NCBI RefSeq assembly: GCF_022701175.1
Contig: NZ_CP078088.1
Coordinates: 1,984,001-2,048,000, forward strand
DNA: 64,000 nucleotides
Direction: 5' to 3'
Origin: Allobaculum sp. Allo2
GTDB lineage: Bacteria; Bacillota_I; Bacilli_A; Erysipelotrichales; Erysipelotrichaceae
The position numbers and the translations under genes are program-made. Below, piece by piece: positions 31,335-41,494 of the stretch. A model generated the notes under the pieces. The model worked only from the letters and a program-made list of their open reading frames with translations. It was not told where the DNA came from and ran no database searches. Position 1 is the first letter of the stretch. Every line of letters starts with the position of its first letter.

Positions 31335-32457
31335 ATGGAAATGACACTTAGATGGTACGGACCTGGTCATGACACGGTTACCCTTGAACAGATCCGCCAG
31401 ATCCCGGGCGTTACCGGCGTAATCACTACGCTCTACGACAAGAAACCTGGCGAAGTCTGGACACGCGAAGAAATCCGCGACCTGAAAAAATCGTTGAAGA
31501 TGCCGGTCTCAACCTGTCCGGTATCGAATCGGTAAACGTTGCCGACGAAATCAAATACGCTGGTCCAAACCGCGATCAGCTGATCGACAACTACATCGAA
31601 ACGCTGAAGAACCTCGGTGAAGAAGGCATCCACCTCGTATGCTACAACTTCATGCCTGTGTTCGACTGGACACGTACAGAACTCGCTCGTAAAGAGCAGA
31701 CGGTTCAACGGTTCTCGCTTACACCCAGGAAGCTGTAGACAACCTGAACCCGGAAGAAATGTTTGAATCCGTAGCCGGCGACATGAACGGAACCGTTATG
31801 CCAGGCTGGGAACCAGAACGTATGGCAATCGTTAAGGATCTCTTCGAAAAATACAAAAACGTTGACGAAGAAACTCTGCGCGAAAACCTGATCTACTTCC
31901 TCAACCGCATCATGCCGGTATGCGATCAGTACAACATCGACATGGCGATTCATCCAGATGATCCGGCATGGCCAATCTTCGGTCTGCCCCGCATCATCAC
32001 TTCCAAGGAAAACATCCTGAAAGTTATGAACGCTGTAGACAACCCGCACAACGGTGTAACCTTCTGCGCTGGTTCCTACGGAACTTCCCTGAAAAACGAC
32101 CTGCCGGATATGATCCGCTCCCTCCCGGGACGCATCCACTTCGCGCACATAAGAAACCTGAAGTTCAACTCCGAGGATGATTTCGAAGAAGCTGCACATC
32201 TTTCCACAGACGGCAACTTCGACATGTACGAAATCGTAAAAGCCCTCCACGACATCGGCTTCGACGGACCGATCCGTCCGGACCACGGCCGCATGATCTG
32301 GGGCGAAATCGGCATGCCAGGCTACGGTCTGTATGACCGCGCGCTCGGTGCAACCTACATCAACGGCCTCTGGGAAGCGGTTGACAAATCCGAAGCCAGA
32401 GACCATGCGGATGTAAAAGGCGCCAACGCCGACGCTCTTGCAAAACTTTCCAAGTAA
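31335..32457 (+). CDS. uxuA: Mannonate dehydratase, two frameshifts
   Basis: MEMTLRWYGPGHDTVTLEQI starts after AGGAGG. The UxuA family is evident from the start, the IPGVTGVITTLYDKKPGEVW segment, GIHLVCYNFMPVFDWTRTEL, MAIHPDDPAWPIFGLPRIIT and the C-terminal RPDHGRMIWGE. Shifts near 31490 and 31702 are each repaired by one base; the second restores LARKEADGSTVLAYTQEA. About 374 residues, normal. It dehydrates D-mannonate to 2-keto-3-deoxygluconate, using a divalent metal bound in a TIM barrel. It starts the transcript uxuA-uxuB-kdgK. Confidence 0.94.
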
Positions 32458-32734
32458 GTTTTCGCAGGACGCAAAGTGAACATCACCCCATGGTGTTCCC
32501 GCTTGAAATTTGAACCGCCCGATCTGGATCCGCACAGGCCCCCGTCGAAACTTACTCGAACTGTACAGATAAGGATCCAGACAATAGAAACCGAACAAAA
32601 GCTTTGAAATGGTCACCTCGCCCAAACCGTCTGAGCGCTCGATCGATGCGCAGCAGCCATCAGAGGAACACGTTTTAAACCAGGAACAGAACCGGCCTTC
32701 CCCAATTTGGGCAGCTTCTGAACCTGTCTCTTTG

Positions 32735-32761
32735 AAGGAAGCGATCGCGTATCGCTTCCTT
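32735..32761 (+). other. Perfect hairpin between uxuA and uxuB
   Basis: aaggaagcgat-cgcgt-atcgcttcctt, an 11-bp stem with a 5-base loop and a weak pyrimidine tail, 90 bases upstream of uxuB. It could be a partial terminator or an RNA-stability element that sets uxuB and kdgK expression. The rest of the 393-base gap has no gene. Confidence 0.65.
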
Positions 32762-32850
32762 CCTGCATTACCATTTGCCGATAGCCGTTCCAGACCAGAT
32801 CGTGATTTGTGTCTGGGAACGGTCTGCCGGCTTGGAAAGAAGGATTACCA

Positions 32851-34461
32851 ATGAAACTTAATCTTGAAGGAATTCAGGACCGTAAAGCCTGGGAAGAAAA
32901 AGGCTACAACCTGCCTGAATTCAATATCACTGAAGTTCATGAAAACACCCGTAAAGAGCCGACCTGGATCCATTTCGGTGCCGGAAACCTGTTCAAGGCT
33001 TTCCACACCCGTCTGACTCAGGAACTGCTCAACCAGGGCAAAATGGACAAAGGCATTATTGCCGCTGAAGGTTTCGACTACGAAATCGTTGAAAAAATGA
33101 ACTGGCCGCACGACAGCCTTTCTCTGGTCGTAACGCTGAAATCCGACGGAACCATCGACAAGGACGTTGTGGCTTCCGTTGCTGAATCCCTTGTTCTCGA
33201 CGAAACAAACAAAGAACAGTTCGATCGTCTCAAGGAAATCTTCAAAGCGCCTTCCCTGCAGATGGCCAGCTTCACCATTACCGAAAAAGGCTACTCGCTC
33301 ACCAATGCGAAAGGCGAAATCCTGCCGGCAATCGCTGCAGACTTCGAAAATGGCCCGGAAAAAGCCGCTTCCTACCTCGGTAAAGTTACTGCTCTGCTCT
33401 ACGTTCGCTACCAGAACGGCAAACTCCCCTGGCTATGGTTTCCATGGACAACTGCTCCCATAACGGCGACCGTCTGAAAGATGCCATCCTTGCCTACGCA
33501 AAAGCCTGGGTTAAAAACGGCAAAGCCGAACAGGGCTTTGTAGACTACCTCGAAAACCCGAACATGGTTTCCTTCCCTGGACCATGATCGACAAAATCAC
33601 TCCGCGTCCTGACGCTGGCGTAGAAAAATGCTGGCTGCTGATGCCATCGAAGAACTCGAACCGGTTATCACATCCAAGAACACCTACGTTGCTCCGTTCA
33701 CGAACGCGGAAGAAACCGAATACCTCGTAATCGAAGACTCCTTCCCGAACGGCCGTCCGGCTCTCGACGAAGGCGGAATCATCTACACCGACCGCGACAC
33801 GGTTGAAAAAGTAGAAAAGATGAAGGTTACCACCTGTCTGAACCCGCTGCATACCGCTCTGGCTGTATACGGCTGCCTGCTTGGCTATGACAAGATCAGC
33901 GAAGAAATGAAAGACGAAGATCTGACCAAACTGATCTCCGGCATCGGCTACACCGAAGGTCTGCCTGTAGTTGTAAACCCAGGCGTACTCGATCCGAAAG
34001 AATTCATCGATACCGTAATCAACGTTCGTTTCCCGAACCCGTTCATGCCGGATACTCCGCAGCGTATCGCTACCGATACTTCGCAGAAACTGGCTGTTCG
34101 CTTCGGCGAAACCATCAAGTCCTACCTGCGTGAAAACCGCGACCTGAACGATCTGAACCTGATTCCGCTCGTACAGGCTGGATGGATTCGTTACCTGATG
34201 GGTCTCGATGACAACGGAAACGTCTTCGACCTTTCCCCGGATCCACTGATTTCTGAAGTGAAGCCGATCGCCGATCAGCTGAGCCTGGAAGAAGATCAGG
34301 ATGTAGCGTCCATTATCGAACCGCTGCTCAAAAACGAAAAAATCTTTGGTCTGGATCTGACCGAAACCGTACTCGGCGACAAAGTCGTTGAATACGTAAC
34401 CGCTCTGACCAACGGCAAAGGCGCAATCCGCAAAACCGTTCACGAAGCGGTAAACAAGTAA
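32851..34461 (+). CDS. uxuB: Mannitol dehydrogenase-family oxidoreductase, probable fructuronate reductase, frameshifted
   Basis: The start MKLNLEGIQDRKAWEEKGYN is preceded by AAGAAGG. The Rossmann region has WIHFGAGNLFKAFHTRLTQE (about 50). The family signature VSMDNCSHNGDRLKDAIL follows a shift near 33430, and a second break near 33585 separates DKITPRPDAG. The C-terminal domain contains NPGVLDPKEFIDTVINVRFP and RYLMGLDDNG. About 537 residues. Its place between uxuA and kdgK makes D-fructuronate the likely substrate, reduced to D-mannonate with NADH; tagaturonate reduction is the alternative. Confidence 0.9.
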
Positions 34462-34505
34462 GTCCGTCAGGATTTTCTGGAACTATCCAGTTGTGATTCA
34501 GCATC

Positions 34506-34554
34506 GGGCAAGTCTGAATACCTTCTATTGTGTATACTCTAAGCAGACTTGCCC
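34506..34554 (+). other. 10-bp perfect inverted repeat in the uxuB-kdgK gap
   Basis: gggcaagtct and agacttgccc, separated by 29 bases and lacking a T tract, so not a normal terminator. It could be an operator, an RNA-processing site or a leader structure before kdgK. Confidence 0.6.
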
Positions 34555-34605
34555 AGTCTGAATCGATTCCCGGCAATGATCCGGTCTGAAATGAGGTTTA
34601 TAAAC

Positions 34606-35642
34606 ATGTCCAACAAAGATAAAGTTGTTACTTTTGGCGAACTGATGCTTCGTCTTGCTCCGGAAGGCTACCTGCGTTTCGTGCAGGCTGACCGTTTCGG
34701 AGCAACTTACGGCGGCGGTGAAGCCAATGTAGCTGTATCCCTGGCCAACTACGGTCATGATGCGCACTTCGTTACCAAACTCCCTGTTCACGAAATCGGA
34801 CAGGCTGCAGTAAACTCTCTGCGCAAATACGGTGTAAACACCGAAGATATCGTTCGCGGCGGCGATCGCGTAGGTATCTACTTTCTTGAAAAAGGTGCTT
34901 CTCAGCGTCCTTCCAAAGTCATCTATGACCGTGCAAACTCCGCTATGGCGCTTGCTGATCCAGCTGACTTCAACTGGGATGAAATTCTCAAGGACGTTAA
35001 ATGGTTCCATACGACAGGAATCACGCCTGCTCTTGGCGACAACGCAGCAGCCATCACCCTGGAAGCTGTTAAGAAATGCCAGGAAAAAGGCATTCCTGTA
35101 TCCATCGACCTGAACTACCGCAACAAGCTCTGGACAAAAGCCAAAGCCAATGAAGTTATGTCCGAAATCTGCAAATACGTAAACGTATGCATTGCCAACG
35201 AAGAAGATGCAAAAGACGTTTTCGGCATTGAAGCAGAAAACACAGACATCACAAGCGGTGCTCTGAACCACGAAGGCTACATCGATGTAGCGAAAAAATG
35301 AAAGACCAGTTCGGTTTCGACAAAGTTGCGATCACCCTGCGTGAGTCCATCAACGCCAACCGCAACCTCTGGTCTGCCATGCTCTTCGACGGCAAAACAC
35401 AAACTCCTGTTTTCTCCAAGAAGTATGACCTGAACATCGTTGACCGCGTTGGCGGCGGCGACTCCTTCGGCGGCGGCCTCATCCATGCCCTGATGAGCGA
35501 CTTCGACGATCAGAAGGCAATCGAATTCGCGGTAGCTGCTTCTGCCCTGAAGCACTCCATCGAAGGCGACTACAACCTTGTCAGCGAAGATGAAGTACTC
35601 AAACTCGCTGGCGGAGACGGTTCCGGACGCGTACAGCGCTAA
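34606..35642 (+). CDS. kdgK: 2-dehydro-3-deoxygluconate kinase (PfkB family), one frameshift
   Basis: MSNKDKVVTFGELMLRLAPE starts after GAGG. PfkB features: GGGEANVAVSLANYG near the N-terminus, IDLNYRNKLW, ANEEDAKDVFG and the C-terminal anion-hole/base motif VDRVGGGDSFGGGL (usually GAGDAF). One missing base near 35298 separates the last third, which begins MKDQFGFDKVAITLRES. About 345 residues. It phosphorylates 2-keto-3-deoxygluconate to KDPG, which kdgA then cleaves. It is the third gene of the uxuA-uxuB-kdgK set. Confidence 0.93.
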
Positions 35643-36108
35643 TTGCCCGAGCGCAGCGTAAATGGAAGTTTCCACCCTTTCTGTTTCTCATTTGTTAATT
35701 TCTCATTTTTCCTTTAATCATCTGCAAGATTTCAATTTAAACCGTCCGGTTTTGCCCGAACCGACGGCTTGCCCTGGACCAATCTGTCCAATCCTGGTCC
35801 GATTCGAAAGCTTACGAAATCTCTTGGATTGATTTTGAAAGCTTTCTTTGATCTCCTTTTACGAGGGACTTGTCTGACGGCCTGTTCCCTTTTATATAAT
35901 TTTTCTCCAGGACTTCTTTCGTTTTGAGTGTGCGAAAGAAGTCCTTTTGCCTTTGCCCTTCAAAGACGAAAACGGGCGTCCGACTTCTCGCTTTCCAATG
36001 AAAAAGCGTGCCGTCCGGCGCCTTTCTGTCTGTTCTTTTAAGGATTCAAATATGGATTCGGGATTCTGATCGAATGAGCTGTAGGTCTGCAGCAGCGATA
36101 TTCGGGTG
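35643..36108. other. Intergenic region between kdgK and the phosphoesterase
   Basis: About 465 bases with no supported gene; the only clear element is the terminator at 35910-35948. Confidence 0.6.
35910..35948. terminator. Terminator, 12-bp perfect stem
   Basis: ggacttctttcg/cgaaagaagtcc around an 11-base loop, followed by tttt on the plus strand and A-rich sequence upstream. It can serve kdgK and the minus-strand phosphoesterase. Confidence 0.8.
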
Positions 36109-36845
36109 CTACTGCTCTTCATAGGCGGACCATTTACGAACGATCCAGCCGCTTTTCATTTCGCGCACCGTGTTGAACAAAGCCGTCTGCTCCCTCCATA
36201 AATCGAAATCGACGTGCAGACGGCCAAAATACCAGTGCATATAGGAGACGCTGCGCTGAATTTCATCGAGAAAAGTCGTCAGTTCCATCTCGTTTGGATT
36301 GACGCTTTTGATGCCAAGCGAGCGGATGGTAGACAGGTAATAAACGGATTGAGACGGTGCGGTATGCGTCAGGATATAATCGACGCAATTTTCGGCCTTT
36401 TTCAGATTTTGTCTTGCGTATTCGTATTCCGTCAGACTGGGCATTTCCTGCGGCCACCAGGAAACGCCTTCCTTTCGAAACGCCTGATCCATGGAATGAC
36501 CGCCGCCAAAGACAAAAATCCTCACCCCTTCGATCTCATACATTTCGCTGCGCATCAAATGAAGAACGTTGTCTCGGAGGACGTGAACGTTTCCGTCATA
36601 CCGCACTTGCGTCGGATAGTCATTGAGCTGATCAAAGTTTTCATGATTTCCATCGAGAAAAAGAACTGTATAGTTCTGACTGGCCAGATGATCGTAAAAG
36701 GCTTCTTCCCTTCTCTGTCTTCAGCCCAGAAGCCGACGCCAAAATCGCCGCAGACAATCACAGTATCGCCATCGTGTAGAACCGGTTCAATCTGTTCTGT
36801 CCATTTGTTCTTTCGCCCATGCGTATCGCCCGTGACATAAATCAT
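36109..36845 (-). CDS. Calcineurin-like metallophosphoesterase, one frameshift
   Basis: The ATG at 36845 (MIYVTGDTHGRKNKW) lies behind GGTGGAG. The metal-binding motifs are all visible: D-x-H in GDTHGR, GDFGVGF, GNHE just after a shift near 36700, and the histidines in FVFGGGHS and LTHTAPS. About 245 residues. It hydrolyses a phosphoester in the cytoplasm; the substrate is unknown. It follows a HAD phosphatase by 25 bases on the same strand, so the two are probably one transcript. Confidence 0.85.
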
Positions 36846-36870
36846 AAAAATCTCCACCCGCTGTTTTGTT

Positions 36871-37651
36871 TTATTCTGGATCGATCAGTCCAAAATGCAG
36901 AGCGGCTTTTTCAATGCCGTCGTCTTCGACCGCTGCGGTAACATAGTCGGCGATTTCTCGAATATGGGGTTCCGCATCGCCCATGGCCACACCGATTCCC
37001 GCGCTTTCAACCATTTCAAAATCGTTTTCACCGTCCCCAAACGCGATCGTCTCGGACGGATCAATGTGCATTTGGCGCAGATACTCAAGAATGCCGGCTT
37101 TCTTTCCGCCTTCTTTCGAAACGATATCCATCGCGTAGTCATTCCAGCGCGTCAGCATGCAGTCCGGCAGTTTAGCGCGCATTTCGTTTTCCATTTCCTT
37201 TGGAATAAACGCGATTGCGAGATAAATCGGATTGCCTGTGTATTCGAGGACTTCCGGAACCGGCGTGGAAATCGCCTTTTGCGCAAAGCGGACGTGATCG
37301 TTGACGAAACTGATGTAAATCCTCTCTTTTCCACGAGAACCATCGGAATTTCCTTCGCGTTAAAAAGCTTCAGAATCTTCTCCCTGCTTTCGCCTGTAAT
37401 GGGATGTTCAAAAGAACCTGCTTGCCGGCATCGAGAATCAGCTGCCCATTCAGCAGGATGTAGGCATCAAATTTCATATTTCCGATTTTCAGTGCTTCGT
37501 ATTCGACCATCGAACGGCCCGAAGCAATGACGCAGTGAATGCCCTTTTCCTTCATTTTTTCTACCGTGTCCCTGGCAGACTGCGGTACATCATGAAGCTC
37601 GTGCGAAAGCAGTGTTCCATCAATATCAAAAAAGCGGCTTTTATCATACAT
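36871..37651 (-). CDS. HAD-superfamily (Cof-type) sugar phosphatase, frameshifted
   Basis: The start MYDKSRFFDIDGTLLSHELH carries HAD motif I (DIDGT). Motif II is VIASGRSMVEYEALK; the cap region is interrupted by one or two shifts near 37340-37400 (restored ITGESREKILKLFNAKEIP, then YISFVNDHVRFAQKAISTP). Motif III/IV is IAFGDGENDFEMVESAGIGV, typical of Cof-type IIB phosphatases. About 260 residues, normal. It dephosphorylates sugar phosphates or flavin-like compounds. Confidence 0.85.
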
Positions 37652-37829
37652 AACTCCTTTATCTTTCGGATTTTCCTGCACGGTTTTCCAGAATATCTGA
37701 GGCAGGATCTGTCCGAGAAAACGTGCTGATTGTATTGGAACGAACGTTTGTCCTTTCCTAAAAAGCAGGTGAAAAATTCTGCCGCCATAAAGACGAAAAG
37801 AAAACCTGGAATTGTCTTCCAGTTCAAAG

Positions 37830-37880
37830 CAGAACGGCAAAACGGCTCGGCTTTTTCTGTATTCCGTTTTGCAGTTCCTT
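37830..37880 (-). terminator. Terminator of the RlmD-type gene
   Basis: gaacggcaaaacgg pairs with ccgttttgcagttc with one mismatch, 40 bases past the stop. Confidence 0.65.
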
Positions 37881-37919
37881 TTCTGTTCCTTCTTTTATTT
37901 CTTTCCTTTTATTTCTTTC

Positions 37920-39245
37920 TTATTTCTTTCGCTTATTGCGTAAAGACGCTTTATATTCGGCCAGTGCCTTTTCGTACGGATTGAGCTCTCTTGCCGGACG
38001 GGATTCCGGTTTTGTATTGCCGCAGGATGGACCCGGCTTTCTTTGGGCTCTTCCTCCGTTAGCGTTTCCGGCTTTTTCCGGCTTCTTTGCAGCTTTTGGA
38101 TCTTTCTGAAGCAGTACGAGCGATTCAATGTGACTGGTATTTGGGAACATGTCCACCAGCTCAACCGTTTTGGATGTGTAGCCGTTCTGTCTGAAGAAGA
38201 CCAGATCCCGGACGAGCGTTTTTGGATCGCAGGAAATGTAGAGAATCTTTTCCGGATTCAGACGGGATGCCGCCTGGATAAAGTCTCTGGTCGTACCGGC
38301 ACGAGGCGGGTCAAGAATGATCACATCGTAATGGGTATGATTGCGGACAGCTTCCTGCATGTAGCGGGTGGAATCCATGGCCAGGAAGCGAATGTTTTCG
38401 ATTTCGTTGGAATGGGCGTTCAGACGCGCGTTTTCGACCGCGTCCTTATTGAGTTCAACGCCAGTAACTTCCTTTGCGTCTTCCGCCATGACCAGACCGA
38501 TCGTTCCGACGCCGCAGTACGTATCGAGAACGGTATCCGTTTTCTTCAGCTGCAGCATGCTGCGGGCCTTGGTGTACAGTTCCTGACACTGGTCATGGTT
38601 GATCTGATAAAACGAAGACGGTCCAAACGTAATTTGCAGACCACAGAGAATATCGGTAATCGTTCCAGTTCCGTAAAGAATCAGGGTTTCGTTTTGCAGG
38701 ACGATGGACGTATCGCGCGGATTGACGTTTTGCAAAATCGTTTTGATCTGCGGGAATTTTTCACGAAGGGCCCGGACCATATTTTTGCGCGACGGGAATT
38801 CCTTGCGCGACGTAACGAAAACGACCATGACCTGATCGGTTTCCTGTGCGTAGCGAATCAGCACATGCCGGAGCAGACCGGTTCCGGTTTTTGGCGAATA
38901 CAGTTCGATTTTCATCGAATCGACCAGCTTGGTAATTTCATCGAGAATGTCGTTTACCAGCTTTGGCTGCATCGCACATCCGGAAGTGCGGATGACGCGA
39001 TGGGATTTTGGCGCATACAGGCCGGAATACACTTTCTTATTTTTATCCTTGGCAAAGCCGTAAATGACTTTGTTTCGGTAGTACATCGAAGTTTCGGCCA
39101 TGATCGGCGGCATGGCCGTCATTTTCAGCCGTGCCTGATCAAGCAGATCCTGTACCTGCTCCTGCTTGAGCTTAGCCTGCTTTTCATATTGAACGTGCAG
39201 CAGTTCGCAGCCGCCGCACTGTTTGGAAACGGGACATTTAAACAT
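37920..39245 (-). CDS. rlmD: 23S rRNA (uracil-5-)-methyltransferase, RlmD/RlmCD type
   Basis: The gene is intact. I chose the ATG at 39245 (MFKCPVSKQCGGCELLHVQY) because it starts just before the four-cysteine iron-sulphur motif and follows AAGGA; the open frame extends further upstream without supporting signals. SAM binding is at DTVLDTYCGVGTIGLVMAED, the target motif at VIILDPPRAGTTRDF and the catalytic cysteine in ILYISCDPKTLVRDL. About 441 residues, with a basic low-complexity C-terminal extension (about 395-441). No TRAM domain is seen. It methylates uridines of 23S rRNA. Confidence 0.92.
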   Translation of the reverse strand: MFKCPVSKQCGGCELLHVQYEKQAKLKQEQVQDLLDQARLKMTAMPPIMAETSMYYRNKVIYGFAKDKNKKVYSGLYAPKSHRVIRTSGCAMQPKLVNDILDEITKLVDSMKIELYSPKTGTGLLRHVLIRYAQETDQVMVVFVTSRKEFPSRKNMVRALREKFPQIKTILQNVNPRDTSIVLQNETLILYGTGTITDILCGLQITFGPSSFYQINHDQCQELYTKARSMLQLKKTDTVLDTYCGVGTIGLVMAEDAKEVTGVELNKDAVENARLNAHSNEIENIRFLAMDSTRYMQEAVRNHTHYDVIILDPPRAGTTRDFIQAASRLNPEKILYISCDPKTLVRDLVFFRQNGYTSKTVELVDMFPNTSHIESLVLLQKDPKAAKKPEKAGNANGGRAQRKPGPSCGNTKPESRPARELNPYEKALAEYKASLRNKRKK

Positions 39246-39659
39246 TGGATATTCATCCTTTCCAGATTTGAATCGTTTCTGTCCTGAAGCATAGAAAAAC
39301 TGGATGGTCCGAAAAATGGATGGAGGAATACTAGGCAAGATTCCTTCCGTTTTCGCCATGCAGTTTGGGGGATTTCCCCGTTTCTGGGGTTCAGACGATT
39401 TTATTTTGACATAGATGCAGAAAATCGAATTCATTTAGCCCTTTTCTCTGCCGTAACCCGGTCGGAAGACGAGGATGAAACGGTGATCCGACTTTCAATG
39501 GCAGGCATTCGTCCGCGTTCTGCCCGGTTTTCGAGTCAAAACTGTGCACAGAAAGCGATTTAGATCTCGTACTGAATGAGCTCTCTTTTGATCGCACGTT
39601 TGGCAAGAAAAGAACAATTTCCGCCCGGCAATTTACCCGTAATTGCCCATTTTGTGACC

Positions 39660-39665
39660 TATAAT
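39660..39665 (+). promoter_or_regulatory. -10 element of the mgtE leader transcript
   Basis: TATAAT, 28 bases upstream of the leader ORF start; the -35 is weak. Confidence 0.55.
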
Positions 39666-39693
39666 GAAAAGAGCGTAAAGGAGGTGATGCCCC

Positions 39694-39783
39694 ATGACAA
39701 ATGATGATCCGGCCCCTGTTCCTGTCACGACAAATTCAGGGGCAGAACCTCAGGTCTTTTTCCATCTGTTCAACGATCGATAA
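39694..39783 (+). CDS. 29-codon acidic/proline leader peptide upstream of mgtE
   Basis: The ATG at 39694 is placed seven bases after AAAGGAGGTGAT, a nearly full anti-16S match, with TATAAT upstream, so this short frame should be translated strongly. It reads MTNDDPAPVPVTTNS and ends FFHLFNDR, then TAA. Consecutive acidic residues followed by alternating prolines at the N-terminus match the principle of the enterobacterial MgtL leader (M-E-P-D-P-T-P), where such codons destabilise or stall ribosomes at low magnesium and switch on the transporter gene. Codons 6-10 cover the left arm of a 7-bp hairpin (39712-39718 with 39737-39743). The next gene, 272 bases on, is mgtE. The role as a sensor is inference; the short ORF and its ribosome binding site are seen directly. 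Confidence 0.6.
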   Translation: MTNDDPAPVPVTTNSGAEPQVFFHLFNDR

Positions 39784-39923
39784 ATCCGATCCTTCCTTTT
39801 TCTCTGAAAAATCGCGCATTTTACGGTCCGGCTGCCGTTATAATTTTTGAGCCGTCTGGTCTTTTTCCAGCTTTTCGCAAAACGTTTTTCCAGAGGAAAA
39901 TGAGAATTTTTAATCTTTGCAGC

Positions 39924-39988
39924 CACGGAAATACTTCGTTTCCAGGCAAAATTCCTTTGCGGTATTTCGCCGTGTCTGCTTTTCTTTC
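39924..39988 (+). promoter_or_regulatory. Terminator-like hairpin in the mgtE leader
   Basis: cacggaaatac pairs with gtattt-cg-ccgtg (11 bp, two-base bulge), with an inner hairpin gcaaa/tttgc and a pyrimidine-rich tail (tctgcttttctttcc). It lies between the leader ORF and mgtE and could act as an attenuator. I saw no M-box consensus. Confidence 0.45.
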
Positions 39989-40055
39989 CAGATGGATTCT
40001 AAACCGACTGACCATTTTGTATTCCCCATGGACCTTCTGCCCCAAGGAGGTTTTT

Positions 40056-41479
40056 ATGAGCGAAAACGAACGCGTGACGACGACAGAGCCTGCCGTGCGT
40101 CCCGATTACGACGTTGAAATCGTGCAGCTGATGGACCAGAATCTCTCTCCCAAAGCGCTGCACTACAAGCTGGAAGAATTCCATGCCAGCGACATCGCCG
40201 ATGCCTTCAGTCATCTCGACGATACGCGCAAGGAAAAGCTCTTCCGTCTTCTCGATGTCGAGCGTCTGGCTGAAGTCATTCCGTATCTGGAAGAAGACGA
40301 ACAGGCCGACTATCTTTCGGCAATCAACATCCGTAAGGCGATCGCCATCCTTTCCAAAATGGAACCCCAGGATGCTGGCGTAGTCCTGCGCAATATGAAC
40401 CGCACTCGCCGGGATGTCATTTTTGAACTGCTCAATCCAGAACTGCGCAGCAAGCTGGCCCGTATCGCCGCCTATGGCGAAGATGAGATCGGTTCGAAAA
40501 TGAGTACGGATTTCATTAAGATCCGTAAAAATTCCGATGTAAAAGCCGCGATGCGCTCCCTGCGCGATCAGGCCCGCATCAGCAATACCGATAACCTTTC
40601 GATTCTTTACGTCGTGGACGAAAACAATGTCTACTACGGCGCCATCCACATTCAGGATCTGTTTGCGGCCGGTGCGGACACACCGCTTGAGGACATCATC
40701 GAAGTCAACTTCCCGATTGTCTACGCGTCGGAAACGATCGACTCGATCATGGACGATCTGAAAGACTACGAAGAAGACTCGATCCCGATTCTCAACAACG
40801 ACAACCAGATCGAAGGCATCATTACCCGTCAGGATCTTCTTGAGCTGGCCGAAAAGGAAAACTCCGAAGACTACGCCAAGCTGGCCGGTCTTTCTGCTGA
40901 AGAAGATCTTGAAGAAACTCTGTTTGAATCTCTGAAAAAGCGTACCCCTGGCTGCTTCTGCTGCTGGCACTTTCCCTTGGCGTTTCCGCTGTGATTTCCA
41001 TGTTCGAATCCGTTGTTGCGGCATTGACGATTGCGGTCGTCTTCCAGTCGCTGATTCTTGACATGGCCGGAAACGTCGGTACCCAGTCGCTGGCCGTCTC
41101 CATTCGCGTTCTGGCCGATCCGGATCTGAAAAGAAAGCAGAAGCTCTTTCTGGTCTGGAAAGAAATGCGTACCGGTTTTGTGAACGGCGTCATCATCGGC
41201 GCCGGCTCTGCACTGGTTCTTGGCATTTTCATTCACCTGTCCGCCGGGTACGGCTGGATGGAATCGTATGCGATTTCCGGCTGCATTGCGGTTGCGATGA
41301 TCGTCAGTATGGTCATTTCCTCGTTTACGGGTACGGCCGTCCCGATTCTTTTCCAGCATTTCGGCATTGACCCGGCTGCCGCGTCCGGTCCGTTAATTAC
41401 GACATTAAACGACCTGATCGGCGCCACCACGTACTATTCCATGGTCTGGATCTTCCTGATTCAGATGCTGCACATTTAA
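40056..41479 (+). CDS. mgtE: MgtE magnesium transporter, first copy, one frameshift
   Basis: MSENERVTTTEPAVRPDYDV starts after AAGGAGG. The MgtE N domain (about 30-130: LEEFHASDIADAFSHLDDT, LSAINIRKAIAIL) is followed by two CBS motifs (about 135-260: MSTDFIKIRKNSDVKAAMRS, LNNDNQIEGIITRQDLLEL) and, after one missing C near 40945, five membrane helices with the pore signature DMAGNVGTQSLAVS and the end WIFLIQMLHI. About 475 residues, the usual size. It forms a dimeric Mg2+ channel gated by Mg2+ binding to the cytoplasmic domains. A short leader ORF precedes it and a paralogue follows after 15 bases. Confidence 0.93.
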
Positions 41480-41494
41480 AGGAGGGCGAGAAGT

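Noticed and set aside
33511-34443. A 310-codon frame antisense to uxuB, and a similar one antisense to uxuA (31705-32625)
   Set aside because: Shadows of the coding strand; no start signals or domains.
38043-39287. A 414-codon frame antisense to rlmD
   Set aside because: The rlmD strand has an intact protein with iron-sulphur, SAM and catalytic motifs.
39784-40055. M-box magnesium riboswitch upstream of mgtE
   Set aside because: None of the conserved M-box sequence blocks I know were visible; only simple hairpins and the leader ORF are present.
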